A stretch of 64,000 nt of DNA from positions 14,998,001 through 15,062,000 of the forward strand of contig CATNEN010000038.1 of assembly GCA_950097015.1 (NCBI GenBank), read 5' to 3'. Positions 58,201-64,000 of the stretch are shown here, piece after piece; within the stretch, counting starts at the first letter, position 1, and each line of letters opens with the position of its first letter. The notes under the pieces were generated by a model. The model was given only the letters and a program-made list of their open reading frames with translations, was not told the DNA's origin and did no database searches. The position numbers and the translations under genes were made by a program. Source of the stretch: Macrostomum hystrix (Eukaryota > Platyhelminthes > Macrostomidae).

Positions 58201-61200
58201 ACTTTCAAAGGTGACAGACTAGTAGCTAATTAGCGACTTTCAAAGGTGACAGAACTAAAAGTAATTAGCGACTTTCAAAGGTGACAGACTAGTAGCTAAT
58301 TACCGACTTTCAAAGGTGACAGACTAGTAGCTAATTAGCGACTTTCAAAGGTGACAGAACTAAAAGTAATTAGCGACTTTCAAAGGTGACAGAACTAAAA
58401 GTAATTAGCGACTTTGAAAGGGGACTGACAAGAAGCTAAAAAGCGACTTTCAAAGGTGACAGTCTAGAAGCTAAAAAGCGACTTTCAAAGGTGACAGTCT
58501 AGAAGCTAAAAAGCGACTTTCAAAGGTGACAGTCTAGAAGCTAAAAAGCGACTTTCAAAGGTGACAGACTAGAAGCTAAAAAGCGACTTTCGAAGGTGAC
58601 AGACTAGAAGCTAATTAGCGACTTTTAAAGGTGACAGACTAGAAGCTAATTAGCGACTTTCAAAGGTGACAGAACTAAAAGTAATTAGCGACTTTGAAAG
58701 GGGACTGACAAGAAGCTAAAAAGCGACTTTCAAAGGTGACAGACTAGAAGCTAAAAAGCGACTTTCAAAGGTGACAGACTAGAAGCTAATTAGCGACTTT
58801 CAAAGGTGACAGACTAGAAGCTAATTAGCGACTTTCAAAGGTACAAAACTAAAAGCTAATTAGCGACTACATTTTTAAAAGTAAGAGCTCCGTCACAATA
58901 AAATTCCTGCTTTTAATTCCTGAAAAATATGAAACTGACAAGCAAACACAATAAATCAACAGGAAGGTGACGCATTTCCAAGCGAATCGTCTGGCATCAG
59001 CGGCATCAGCGGCGGGCTGTCACAAACCTCACCGGCGCCAATCACAATTGGCCGCCTCGCACCTGTGACGCGTCGACTGTCAACTAGTAGCGTAGGCGGC
59101 ATGTACATCGGCGGCACTACTAGCCTATCAGAGACTGCCGAACGCAGGGAAGCCATAGTTCTAGAAGCTCGCCTATTCGCTATCGACATGCTCAGCGCAG
59201 CCTGCTCAGCCGCGTTGTCTGGCGAAGCCGCAACAGATCCCAGTCGAGTTGGACTTTGCAACACAATCTGCCAGTTAGCCTGCAATTACCTGGCTTCCAA
59301 GCTAGCCACTCACCGATTCATCGCCGGCCTATTCTGCTCCGGCCTGGACTCAAAAAGTTCGCCTATTGGTCAAGAGTCTAGTCTCAGAGACTGCCTGCAG
59401 CGCTGCCTAACAGAAGTGGTCTATTACGAGGAGAGCCTGTTGCACTTTAAACAGATGCAACTGGACTGCCGACTGCTCCTGGCCAGCTTGAAGGAGGCCG
59501 ACTCAAGCGCCGTGTTGCCTACCGTCGGGTCAGTGGAAATAATTAATGGCGATTGTAGCCTGGTTTTCGTAAAAGTCCACCATCTCAATCAAAGTTTTCC
59601 GCTCTTGACGATGAAATAAGTTTCATTTATTTTTCGTTTTCATCGCTCGCAAATCCTTCATCCTCCTACAGCCCCGTGCTGTCGCTGGAAGCCTGCAAGT
59701 CTCTGGTGGGACCAGTTGCTGCCAAATTGTCCACTGACCTGCAGACTCGGCTGGCCCCTCAGTTGGGCGCCGCCTCCATCTCTGTGGACAAGTGCGCCTC
59801 ACTCATTGCCCTGCTCAACATGCGGTGAGATCTCCCTGCGAAATTCATACTGGGGATATGGGAGTTAGGGACGGGTTGGCTGGTGAGCATAGACTCAGAC
59901 TGGTGGAGTTAGAGTCAGTTGATAGGCAGCTGAGCATAGACTAAGACTGGTGGAGTTGTAGTCAGTGGGTAGGCAGGTGAGCATAGACTCAGACTGGTGG
60001 AGATAGAGTCAGTGGGTAGGCAGGTGAGCATAGACTCAAACTGTAGAGTTAGAGTCAGTGGGTAGGCAGGTGAGCATAGACTCAGACTGGTGGTTTTTTA
60101 GAGTCAGCGGTAGGCAGGTGAGCATAGACTCCGACTGGTGGAGTTAGAGTCAGCGGTTGGCAGGTGAGCATAGACTCAGACTGGTGGAGTTGTAGTCAGT
60201 GGGTAGGCAGGTGAGCATAGACTCAGACTGGTGGAGTTGTAGTCAGTGGGTAGGCAGGTGAGCATAGACTCAAACTGGTGGAGTTGTAGTCAGTGGGTAG
60301 GCAGGTGAGCATAGACTCAGACTGGTGGAGTTGTAGTCAGTGGGTAGGCAGGTGAGCATAGACTCAAACTGGTGGAGTTAGAGTCAGTGGGTAGGCAGGT
60401 GAGCATAGACTCAAACTGGTGGAGTTAGAGTCAGTGGGTAGGCAGGTGAGCATAGACTCAGACTGGTGGTGAGTTTGAGTCAGTGGGTTGGCAGGTGAGC
60501 ATAGACTCAGACTGGTGGTGAGTTTGAGTCAGTGGGTAGGCAGGTGAGCATAGACTCAGACTGGTGGTGAGTTTGAGTCAGTGGTAGGCAGGTGAGCATA
60601 GACTCAGACTGGTGGTGAGTTTGAGTCAGTGGTAGGCAGGTGAGCATAGACTCAGACTGGTGGTGAGTTTGAGTCAGTGGTAGGGGTAGGGAGGTGAGCA
60701 TAGACATGATGAGTTACAACAGTATTTTGCAAACGTCTCACTGCACACAGAGTTCAATCTACTTTAGCGGCCGCACTCTGTCTGCTAGTTCGCAACTTGC
60801 CAGATCGAGTTAGTCCGGTCATCAAACCCTTGATGGACAGTCTGAAAGCTGAGGATAATGCCAGACTACAGGTGAGTTAATAATCTCTATTTATGTTTAT
60901 TTTTGAATATAGTTCCCCATTATCCCAAAACATCTTTGTTTCTTCGCACCCTCAGCAACTGTCAGCTGACGCCCTGGCGCAAGCCCTGCTGCTACTATCT
61001 GACAAGCCGTCTGGCCAAGCTGTCAGCGAGAAGGTTGTCAAGAATCTATCAACTTACCTGCGAGCCGACACCGCCCTGCCGGCTGTAGCTACGGACGAGA
61101 TTGTTTCCATAGCAACGTCGCCAGCGCCGACGCTAAACCAGGGCGCTAGCGGCGACGCGGCATCGGTTGAGATGCGCGGCGGTCGACTCGCGTTCCAAGC

Positions 61201-63794
61201 CGTCTGTCGGCTGTTTGGGGACAGACTGGCCGGCCGGTTGCCGTCCGTTTGGCGACTGCTGCTCGACTTGCCTGTCGAAGCGCTGGGGCGTACAGGTAAG
61301 TTGACGGGAAATGAGCTTTTTATTGGGATTCCTTGTATTTCTTAAAGAAATCTGACGATTCACTAAAATCCAAAGACACGCTATTGATGTCCAACAGATC
61401 CCCAACAATTGGGGATCAACAACAATATACCAGTCTGATCCATGGTCGTCTACAAAAATATCCCCAAATATCTCAAATATCCCCAACCATCTACAATGAT
61501 CCTCAACCATCTACAATGATCACCAAACATCTACAATGATCACCAACCATCTACAATGATCACCAAACATCTACAATGATCACCAACCATCTACAATGAT
61601 CCTCAACCATCTACAATGATCACCAAACATCTACAATGATCACCAACCATCTACAATGATCACCAAACATCTACAATGATCACCAACCATCTACAATGAT
61701 CACCAACCATCTACAATGATCCCCAGCCATCTACAATGATCACCAACCATCTACAATGATCACCAAACATCTACAATGATCACCAACCATCTACAATGAT
61801 CCCCAGCCATCTACAATGATCCCCAGCCATCTACAATGATCACCAACCATCTACAATGATCACCAACCATCTACAATGATCCCCAGCCATCTACAATGAT
61901 CACCAACCATCTACAATGATCACCAACCATCTACAATGATCACCAAACATCTACAATGATCACCAACCATCTACAATGATCACCAACCATCTACAATGAT
62001 CACCAACCATCTACAATGATCACCAACCATCTACAATGATCACCAACCATCTACAATGATCACCAACCATCTACAATGATCACCAACCATCTACAATGAT
62101 CACCAACCATCTACAATGATCACCAACCATCTACAATGATCACCAACCATCTACAATGATCACCAACCATCTACAATGATCACTAACCATCTACAATGAT
62201 CACTAACCACCTACAATGATCCCCAGCCATCTACAATGATCACCAACCATCTACAATGATCACCAACCATCTACAATGATCCCCAATCATCTACAATGAT
62301 CACCAACCATCTACAATGATCACCAACCATCTACAAAGGTCCCCAACTATCTATAAATATCCCCAAACATTTTCAAGGATCCCAGAACATCTACAAAGAT
62401 CCTCAGTCAAATATTCCCAACTATCTATTTAAATATTTAAGTTTTTATGTTATTCTCCTATCTCTCAGCTATGCTCAACCGCCTGCCTGAATGCTAGTAA
62501 AAGTGTGATGTTATTCTCCTATCTCTCAGCTATGCTCAACCGCCTGCCTGAATGCTAGTAAAAGTGTGATGTTATTCTCCTATCTCTCAGCTATGCTCAA
62601 CCGCCTGCCTGAATGCTAGTAAAAGTGTGATGTTATTCTCCTATCTCTCAGCTATGCTCAACCGCCTGCCTGAATGCTAGTAAAAGTGTGATTTATTACC
62701 GAATTCATAAAATAAATTGACAGAAACCTTGGACTCAACGGGTGTGTCCGGTCTGCTTACGTCACTGCTAACTCTGGAGGTCTGCAGCGAGCACCTGGAA
62801 ATCGGCTGCTTCAATAAGGTTTAAATTGCGCCTTATAATAACAATAGTACTTTAATTGGTTGCATCATTCTGCCACAGAAACCAAATACCTAAGAGCTAA
62901 TTTACACATGTGCATCCTAATCCTCACCCCTGTATTTTAATCCATTTTCTCTGGACCCTTATCCAGTATACCTAATTTTCGGGATAGGGATTCATAATCT
63001 TTGCACCCTACTCAACTATCCCTGTACCCTAATCCCCATCTCTACACCCTAAATCCCTCATTTCTACACCCTAATCCCTAATCTCTGCACCCTAATCCCT
63101 AATCCCCTGCATTCTATCTTTATAATCCCCATTCTCGCAGCTCTCAGACGCCCTGCTGCCCCTCTGCGACCGGCACCCGGGGCCATTGTCCAGCCCGGAC
63201 GCCCGTCTCCGTAATGCCGCCGCTCGCTTCTGCTCGGCCTGGTCCGTCCGCTGCCAGTCAGCCCGCACCAGGGCCGTCCAGCTGTGCCTGGACTGGCTGG
63301 GCCACGCGGACGCTCCGTGCCGTCTGGGAGGAGTCGAGCTGGCGTACATCCTGTCACGTGACTTAGACCTGCTCATCCTGCCCTACCTGGCGCTGCTGCT
63401 GCTACCCAGCCTCGGCCGCATGTCCGACCAATGCAACAGCGTGCGCAGCGCCTCGGCCAAGACCTTCGGCCGGCTGCTCCGCCTGCTGCCGTTGGAGTCA
63501 ACCGCAGCCGCGGCCGCCCAGGACACTCTGCCCAAGGAGCTGGCTGCTAGGCGCGACGCCGAGCGCGGCTTCATCGACTGTCTGCTGCATCCGAGCCGGG
63601 CCGTGGCCTACTCGCCGCCGGTGGCTGTGAAGGCCCGCCTGCGCAGCTACCAGCAGGAGGGCGTCAACTGGCTGGTGTTCCTGCGTCGCTACGGACTGAA
63701 CGGTGTCCTAGCCGACGATCTGGGACTGGGAAAAACTCTCATGGCCATCTGCGCCCTGGCTGGGGAGCACAGAGAGAGACTGGATCGGTTTCAG
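43280..63794 (+). CDS. BTAF1: TATA-binding protein-associated factor 172 (BTAF1/MOT1), N-terminal 1258 codons
   Basis: A Swi2/Snf2-type ATPase that removes TBP from DNA. Exons: 43280-43290, 53668-53845, 54737-54943, 55020-55361, 56231-56976, 57457-57817, 58963-59528, 59672-59824, 60751-60871, 60956-61295, 62724-62818 and 63141-63794, continuing past the window. All junction phases agree. The N-terminal HEAT region begins [13 protein letters not shown] basic SRKRKPE (residues about 195-201) could be a nuclear signal. [20 protein letters not shown] and GGLLGIKY in exon 5 are hallmark BTAF1 HEAT motifs. VIKPLMDSL is in exon 9 and LGRMSDQ in exon 12. The ATPase domain begins with YQQEGVNWL and Walker A DLGLGKT (residues 1233-1239). 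The remaining helicase motifs, about 600 residues, lie to the right. Introns 2, 4, 5, 6, 8 and 10 hold minisatellites; intron 1 holds two transposons. Confidence 0.93.
43805..44267. mobile_element. 463-bp MITE with ~115-bp inverted ends and 8-bp target duplication
   Basis: The ends GGTCCCAGGTCATTTC and its reverse complement GAAATGACCTGGGACC begin inverted arms of about 115 bp with only about eight differences. A perfect 8-bp direct repeat ATTGTATT flanks it (43797-43804 and 44268-44275). Each arm contains repeated TTTCGGTGACA blocks. No transposase is present. The 8-bp duplication fits hAT, P or Merlin groups, but the GGT terminus does not settle which. It lies in BTAF1 intron 1. Confidence 0.9.
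44542..45195 (-). repeat. 3' LTR of the gypsy element
   Basis: 654 bp, TG...CA bounded, matching the copy at 52234-52887. It contains three tandem-like blocks of ATTTAAAACAAATAATTG near 45015-45150. Confidence 0.96.
45196..45215 (-). promoter_or_regulatory. candidate polypurine tract
   Basis: Minus-strand ATTAGGGAGGTCAGT directly precedes the 3' LTR, the expected site for plus-strand priming. The purine run is short (AGGGAGG). Confidence 0.5.
45463..46167 (-). CDS. third ORF of the gypsy element, unknown function
   Basis: A 234-residue frame from ATG to TAA located 397 nt after pol and 267 nt before the 3' LTR, where some Metaviridae carry env. The first ~25 residues are acidic and the region to about 130 is rich in Pro, Arg, Gln and Ser. 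The C-terminal ~90 residues look globular ([13 protein letters not shown]...). I see no signal peptide, transmembrane segment or furin site, so it is not a typical envelope protein. No family recognised. Its intact state in a young copy suggests it is used by the element. Confidence 0.7.
   Translation of the reverse strand: MDQDLDNFLESLLSEDQPKENEGLPAPERQSTRPKPPPSMPAKRPRIPSPVGVKQTKVIDRPPDQPPKVLRVSIGGATAKPSSLPGGAAAAPPVRSARQSAGPAGQPNPTPRESTPVRTDLRQQLQPGPTSNEDDERDQLVHEFKWYLLRVASPTFDQQYPQRSGVWPNVRTMKERFNRDQAVGILQDAAQGVHKALPSIERTVFRQMINVELRWLFCQIGWKYYRDLPAPCEF
46565..51307 (-). CDS. pol: gypsy pol polyprotein (protease, RT, RNase H, integrase)
   Basis: An open frame of 1580 codons, counted from the first Met at 51307; real translation probably enters by frameshift near 51170. 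The aspartic protease has DTGAG at 120-124. Reverse transcriptase has the YIDD box at 560-563. RNase H carries a DASD block near 716-719 and RTDHKA near 781-786. Integrase has an HHCC zinc finger (H1049, H1056, C1086, C1089) and D1117, D1178 and E1214 as the DDE triad. An acidic spacer (about 925-955) separates RNase H and integrase, and a long Glu/Ser-rich tail with two PKHKGGQ repeats follows integrase. No chromodomain is evident and no disabling mutation is visible. Confidence 0.95.
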   Translation of the reverse strand: MALAASAAAAVKTFTDLLQLPQGRAHCEELQKPSAESAAGAIPESGKLIREGRDARPRPSKRTASENQASIKLANNKQNSNVSNNLTTEEVQVESTAEKKGREAVVKGEIKNQKVTFLLDTGAGHNFLGKNSWKKMFKNREIVPSNRKVTTFDGATVKIAGEVTANVKFGEIEIETDFLLCHHDCDDILGMEFFHDHCNNINFATGMLVLRNNVCIPVQFTKLPVRVCRVFCSEKVTVPANSALRISVKLAKNAEANYGTPMTIEPIKGQVNTKKGTLDMMPTLVTMTNGTGIVEVINKQNSDLYLSKSSIIGVAKPLKAEKLTYIADPPQSYNVKSTGQVKIAKSTSETQEEWITEINLGEKLTATQKEQVINVVREHKEAFSQTNQEMGLTHLVTHEISLNDSTPVRIPTRRIPPHLQKQVDEQLDDMLAKNLIRPCYSTYSTPLVIVPKKDGTIRIVSDFRVLNSRVNYYPYPLPNIQETFSHLTGSQYFSSLDLNSGYWQVPIKEEHKYLTAFSTLTRGQFEYQVMAQGLSNAPGTFQRLMNLVLTGIQHKFAMSYIDDIVTYSKTFEDHLNHLKEVFQRLITAGLKLRPKKCNLFQQELKYLGHVVGVNGIRTDPAKIEAIRTWPVPRDVKELRSFLGLCNYYCRFVKNYADAAHPLFQLTKKGVQNFRDKWTKVHTESFELLKQKLMSTEVLAYPEFSDNEKVRMVLDVDASDNRIGACLGQIQSDGVERPIAYFSRAMKDSEKRYPITRKELLALVDGMKHFRFYLIGKRFLARTDHKAILWLLRQTEAQGILGRWIERLSEFQYDIEHRSGSKHSNADSLSRRPAETDKSESTPIDRKIESKDELKEDSPTVDSQLGLIQPLEVQRTCETDTDIPTNMVDGRRVTVPGIEEEMPAKQLTSRSSLKHQSCQTDLEILKEPKVQEEDDDDEEEFEDARDYFEDEEVEEERCRKLLTDYLEVPLKKEQLVQAQQEDSSVRTLIDWKKSAVEKPTEDKVSEELKKMMKYYEQMKFEDDLLTIQEEGVRKVVLPKNIEEAVFRELHDSPLAGHLGRDKTTQRVRERFWRPGLVTAVEKYISECITCLESKAGHRIPAPVQNFPICEPFERLHLDFIGPVSKDSRRGHKYVLTIVDSTTRFPFAFPTRNQKSDTVIKILQERVFAEYGQCKWIHTDNGKSFTSRQFQSFCELYGIKHTCTTPYHAQSNGLVERFNGQIKSIVTCLINKDHSDWDLMIPAALVAVRTSVNQTTGYSPHYLLFGREATLPIDNIIKRPHEFANYPSYVKNHAERLEKATKIVKKKLEKIHEQRKEKADCAKKPKEIAIGGIVLLNNPQLQQEESHKFHRKKRAAYRVLAKLSDTVYRVQREVNGERVGDKLIVHRNNITPVPNSTISLTDTNKVTQPKHKGGQSNNHSTQPKHKGGQVTSKKIIPKVILINEEEDSEEDERIRWRANAGDSESDIEIDQEPEQSESEESEGGDDSEETEPAIEENVQSEDEHAENEQQEIEQSEGESENNVHTERAHGYNLRPRHEQPSQPRPHESGNARGGLRHTQPGSHGFVPRERYRRYIPHGEGEQ
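51163..52167 (-). CDS. gag: gypsy Gag with one CCHC zinc knuckle
   Basis: 334 residues from ATG 52167 to TGA 51163. Residues 1-200 form a helical capsid-like region with a Metaviridae-type core ([10 protein letters not shown] near 41-50, RLIERF near 93-98). A Glu/Arg/Gln coiled-coil-like segment spans about 205-240 and a Gln-rich stretch 260-298. The nucleocapsid knuckle CX2CX4HX4C sits at 304-317 ([14 protein letters not shown]). It overlaps the pol frame by about 145 nt in the -1 relation. Confidence 0.95.
   Translation of the reverse strand: MNQAHDAIAMLAEELRNRLELGPMRHVKIQKFTPGQDIRIWLTAFDQRCEAEGIEEEHRKQELLANLDLTTAFAAVQRLNLPDDLEYEEFKDRLIERFGRIGSAAEFREEFRGRMQSKNESIESYADTLIELAARAFPNMNMEQREEEIVEQFIKGVRIATETREKLIFAQPANLQEARRMLRRIEAAWNMTHRNIGMRMAKGEEELEQRRNEQERLEALIHQQQAEIEQQKKTLQELRAKQQPQTYAQAAKSYPPRNYLQQQQQYQQPQHQQQQYRQQYQPQQQKQWHLQHQQQQQSKPSLTCYNCRKVGHIAKNCRSPRQNQPQVQYRNQGN
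51166..51172 (-). promoter_or_regulatory. -1 ribosomal frameshift slippery site G GGA AAC
   Basis: Minus-strand GGGAAAC fits X XXY YYZ, with GGA and AAC being the last two gag codons before the TGA stop. A -1 slip there enters the open pol frame. The location right before the stop and the frame relation support it; a downstream pseudoknot was not tested. Confidence 0.75.
52218..52229 (-). promoter_or_regulatory. primer binding site, tRNA-Leu type
   Basis: Minus-strand TGGTGGCAGCGG lies four bases after the 5' LTR. It complements the 3' end CCGCTGCCACCA of common animal tRNA-Leu species (from memory of their acceptor stems). Confidence 0.75.
52234..52887 (-). repeat. 5' LTR of the gypsy element
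   Basis: 654 bp, two mismatches by eye to the 3' LTR at 44542-45195. As the upstream LTR it would carry the element's promoter, reading toward lower coordinates. Confidence 0.96.
52892..53667. other. remaining part of BTAF1 intron 1
   Basis: Non-repetitive AT-rich intron sequence between the gypsy element and the exon 2 acceptor ATCACAG. No extra exon or element recognised. Confidence 0.5.
54058..54478. repeat. 30-bp minisatellite in BTAF1 intron 2, about 14 copies
   Basis: The unit contains GACAAACTTCCAGACTAAAA then ACCTTCAGGC. Left and right flanks hold diverged copies (53900-54060 and 54480-54680). Confidence 0.97.
55430..56140. repeat. 18-bp minisatellite in BTAF1 intron 4, about 39 copies
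   Basis: Unit TACCTGTCACTCGTTATC, very homogeneous at 55540-56060 with GTCATC and TTCATC variants at both ends. Because 18 is divisible by three, a 230-codon frame appears and is rejected as an artefact. Confidence 0.97.
56995..57075. repeat. short 20-bp repeat in BTAF1 intron 5
   Basis: Four copies of ATAATATACAACCTGAGGGG just after the exon 5 donor. Confidence 0.85.
57890..58866. repeat. 35-bp minisatellite in BTAF1 intron 6, about 28 copies
   Basis: The unit contains GACTTTCAAAGGTGACAGAC and TAGAAGCTAATTAGC. The AACTAAAAGTAATTAGC variant (34 bp) and the CTAAAAAGC variant occur in clusters. It fills most of the 1145-bp intron. Confidence 0.97.
59875..60700. repeat. 47-bp minisatellite in BTAF1 intron 8, about 18 copies
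   Basis: The unit contains GGTAGGCAGGTGAGCATAGA and CTCAGACTGGTGGAGTTGTA. Most units carry CAGGTGAGC, an excellent match to the 5' splice-site consensus. Units gain a GGTGGTGAGTTTGAG variant on the right. Confidence 0.96.
61484..62335. repeat. 20-bp minisatellite in BTAF1 intron 10, about 42 copies
   Basis: Unit CATCTACAATGATCACCAAC with CAAA, CAGC and CTCAAC variants and an exact 20-bp period. Decayed copies flank it, from about 61380 to 62420. Confidence 0.97.
62449..62692. repeat. 61-bp direct repeat, four near-perfect copies, in BTAF1 intron 10
   Basis: Four copies beginning near 62449, 62510, 62571 and 62632, essentially identical. Each contains TTATTCTCCTATCTCTCAG, which resembles a pyrimidine tract plus AG acceptor. 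The true exon 11 acceptor follows at 62721-62723. Confidence 0.95.
62819..63140. other. BTAF1 intron 11
   Basis: Contains a loose repeat of CACCCTAATCCCTAATC-type sequence (about 62910-63110) before the acceptor TCTCGCAG. No array as regular as those in the other introns. Confidence 0.6.
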
Positions 63795-64000
63795 GTGCGT
63801 TGGGATATTTTTAGAGGTTTTATTTAAGAATGTAGTGTTAGGGGATTTATCCCTGTAAAAAATTCGGCTGCTTCTTCGGCGGGTTTTTTGTGCCAAATAA
63901 AAGTGGAATCTACCGAAATCCCCCCTATCTCGCAAGAGTAAAGAAACCACCCAGGAAGCAGCCGATGTGATCGTAAATTGTGCAGAAACCGCCGAAAAAT

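Noticed and set aside
60761-60871. Acceptor CTTTAG at 60766 as the start of BTAF1 exon 9
   Set aside because: It puts the exon out of phase with exon 8 and gives a stop; the upstream CACACAG at 60744-60750 keeps the frame and restores the MRVQSTLAA segment.

Overview
This is nuclear DNA from an invertebrate animal. The protein genes have many small GT-AG introns and animal-type orthologues (BTAF1, BICD-related, GNPAT). The transposable elements are metazoan types (Ty3/gypsy, hAT-type MITEs, a tRNA-derived SINE). The exact phylum is not resolved from the window; a spiralian is only a guess. Exons are GC-richer than the AT-rich introns. The most striking property is minisatellite load. About two dozen tandem arrays, with units of 9 to 61 bp that are mostly unrelated in sequence, occupy roughly 23 kb, over a third of the window.

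Layout. 1-269: end of a + strand reading frame rich in Pro, His, Ala and Gln, perhaps the last exon of a gene lying to the left. 0.3-22 kb: mostly non-coding DNA carrying ten or so arrays, including a 46-bp array of about 90 copies (12.8-17.0 kb), a 303-bp hAT MITE (19.4 kb) and two SINE copies. 23.7-25.7 kb, minus strand: the first three coding exons of a GNPAT-like peroxisomal acyltransferase, with arrays in its introns. 26.0-28.7 kb: a 31-bp array of about 85 copies just upstream of that gene. 30.6-39.1 kb, minus strand: a complete eight-exon BICD-related (BICDR/BICDL) dynein-adaptor gene whose introns are largely minisatellite. 41.6-42.0 kb, minus: an ALK/LTK-type glycine-rich domain fragment. 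43.1-63.8 kb, + strand: the first twelve coding exons (1258 codons) of BTAF1/MOT1, running off the right edge just after the Walker A motif.

BTAF1 starts with an 11-nt coding exon behind a TATA box. Its 10.4-kb first intron is long because it received a 463-bp MITE (43805-44267) and a complete antisense Ty3/gypsy element (44542-52887). The latter has 654-bp LTRs differing at two positions by eye, a 4-bp target duplication ATAC, a tRNA-Leu-type primer site, gag, pol in the -1 frame behind a G GGA AAC slippery site, and a third ORF of unknown function.

The three host genes are ordinary housekeeping or trafficking genes and form no obvious pathway. BICDR and BTAF1 are divergently arranged about 4.2 kb apart. 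What ties the window together is the genome process: repeated, locus-specific birth and higher-order amplification of minisatellites, including inside introns right up to splice sites. All homology calls are from memory of protein families and were not checked by search.
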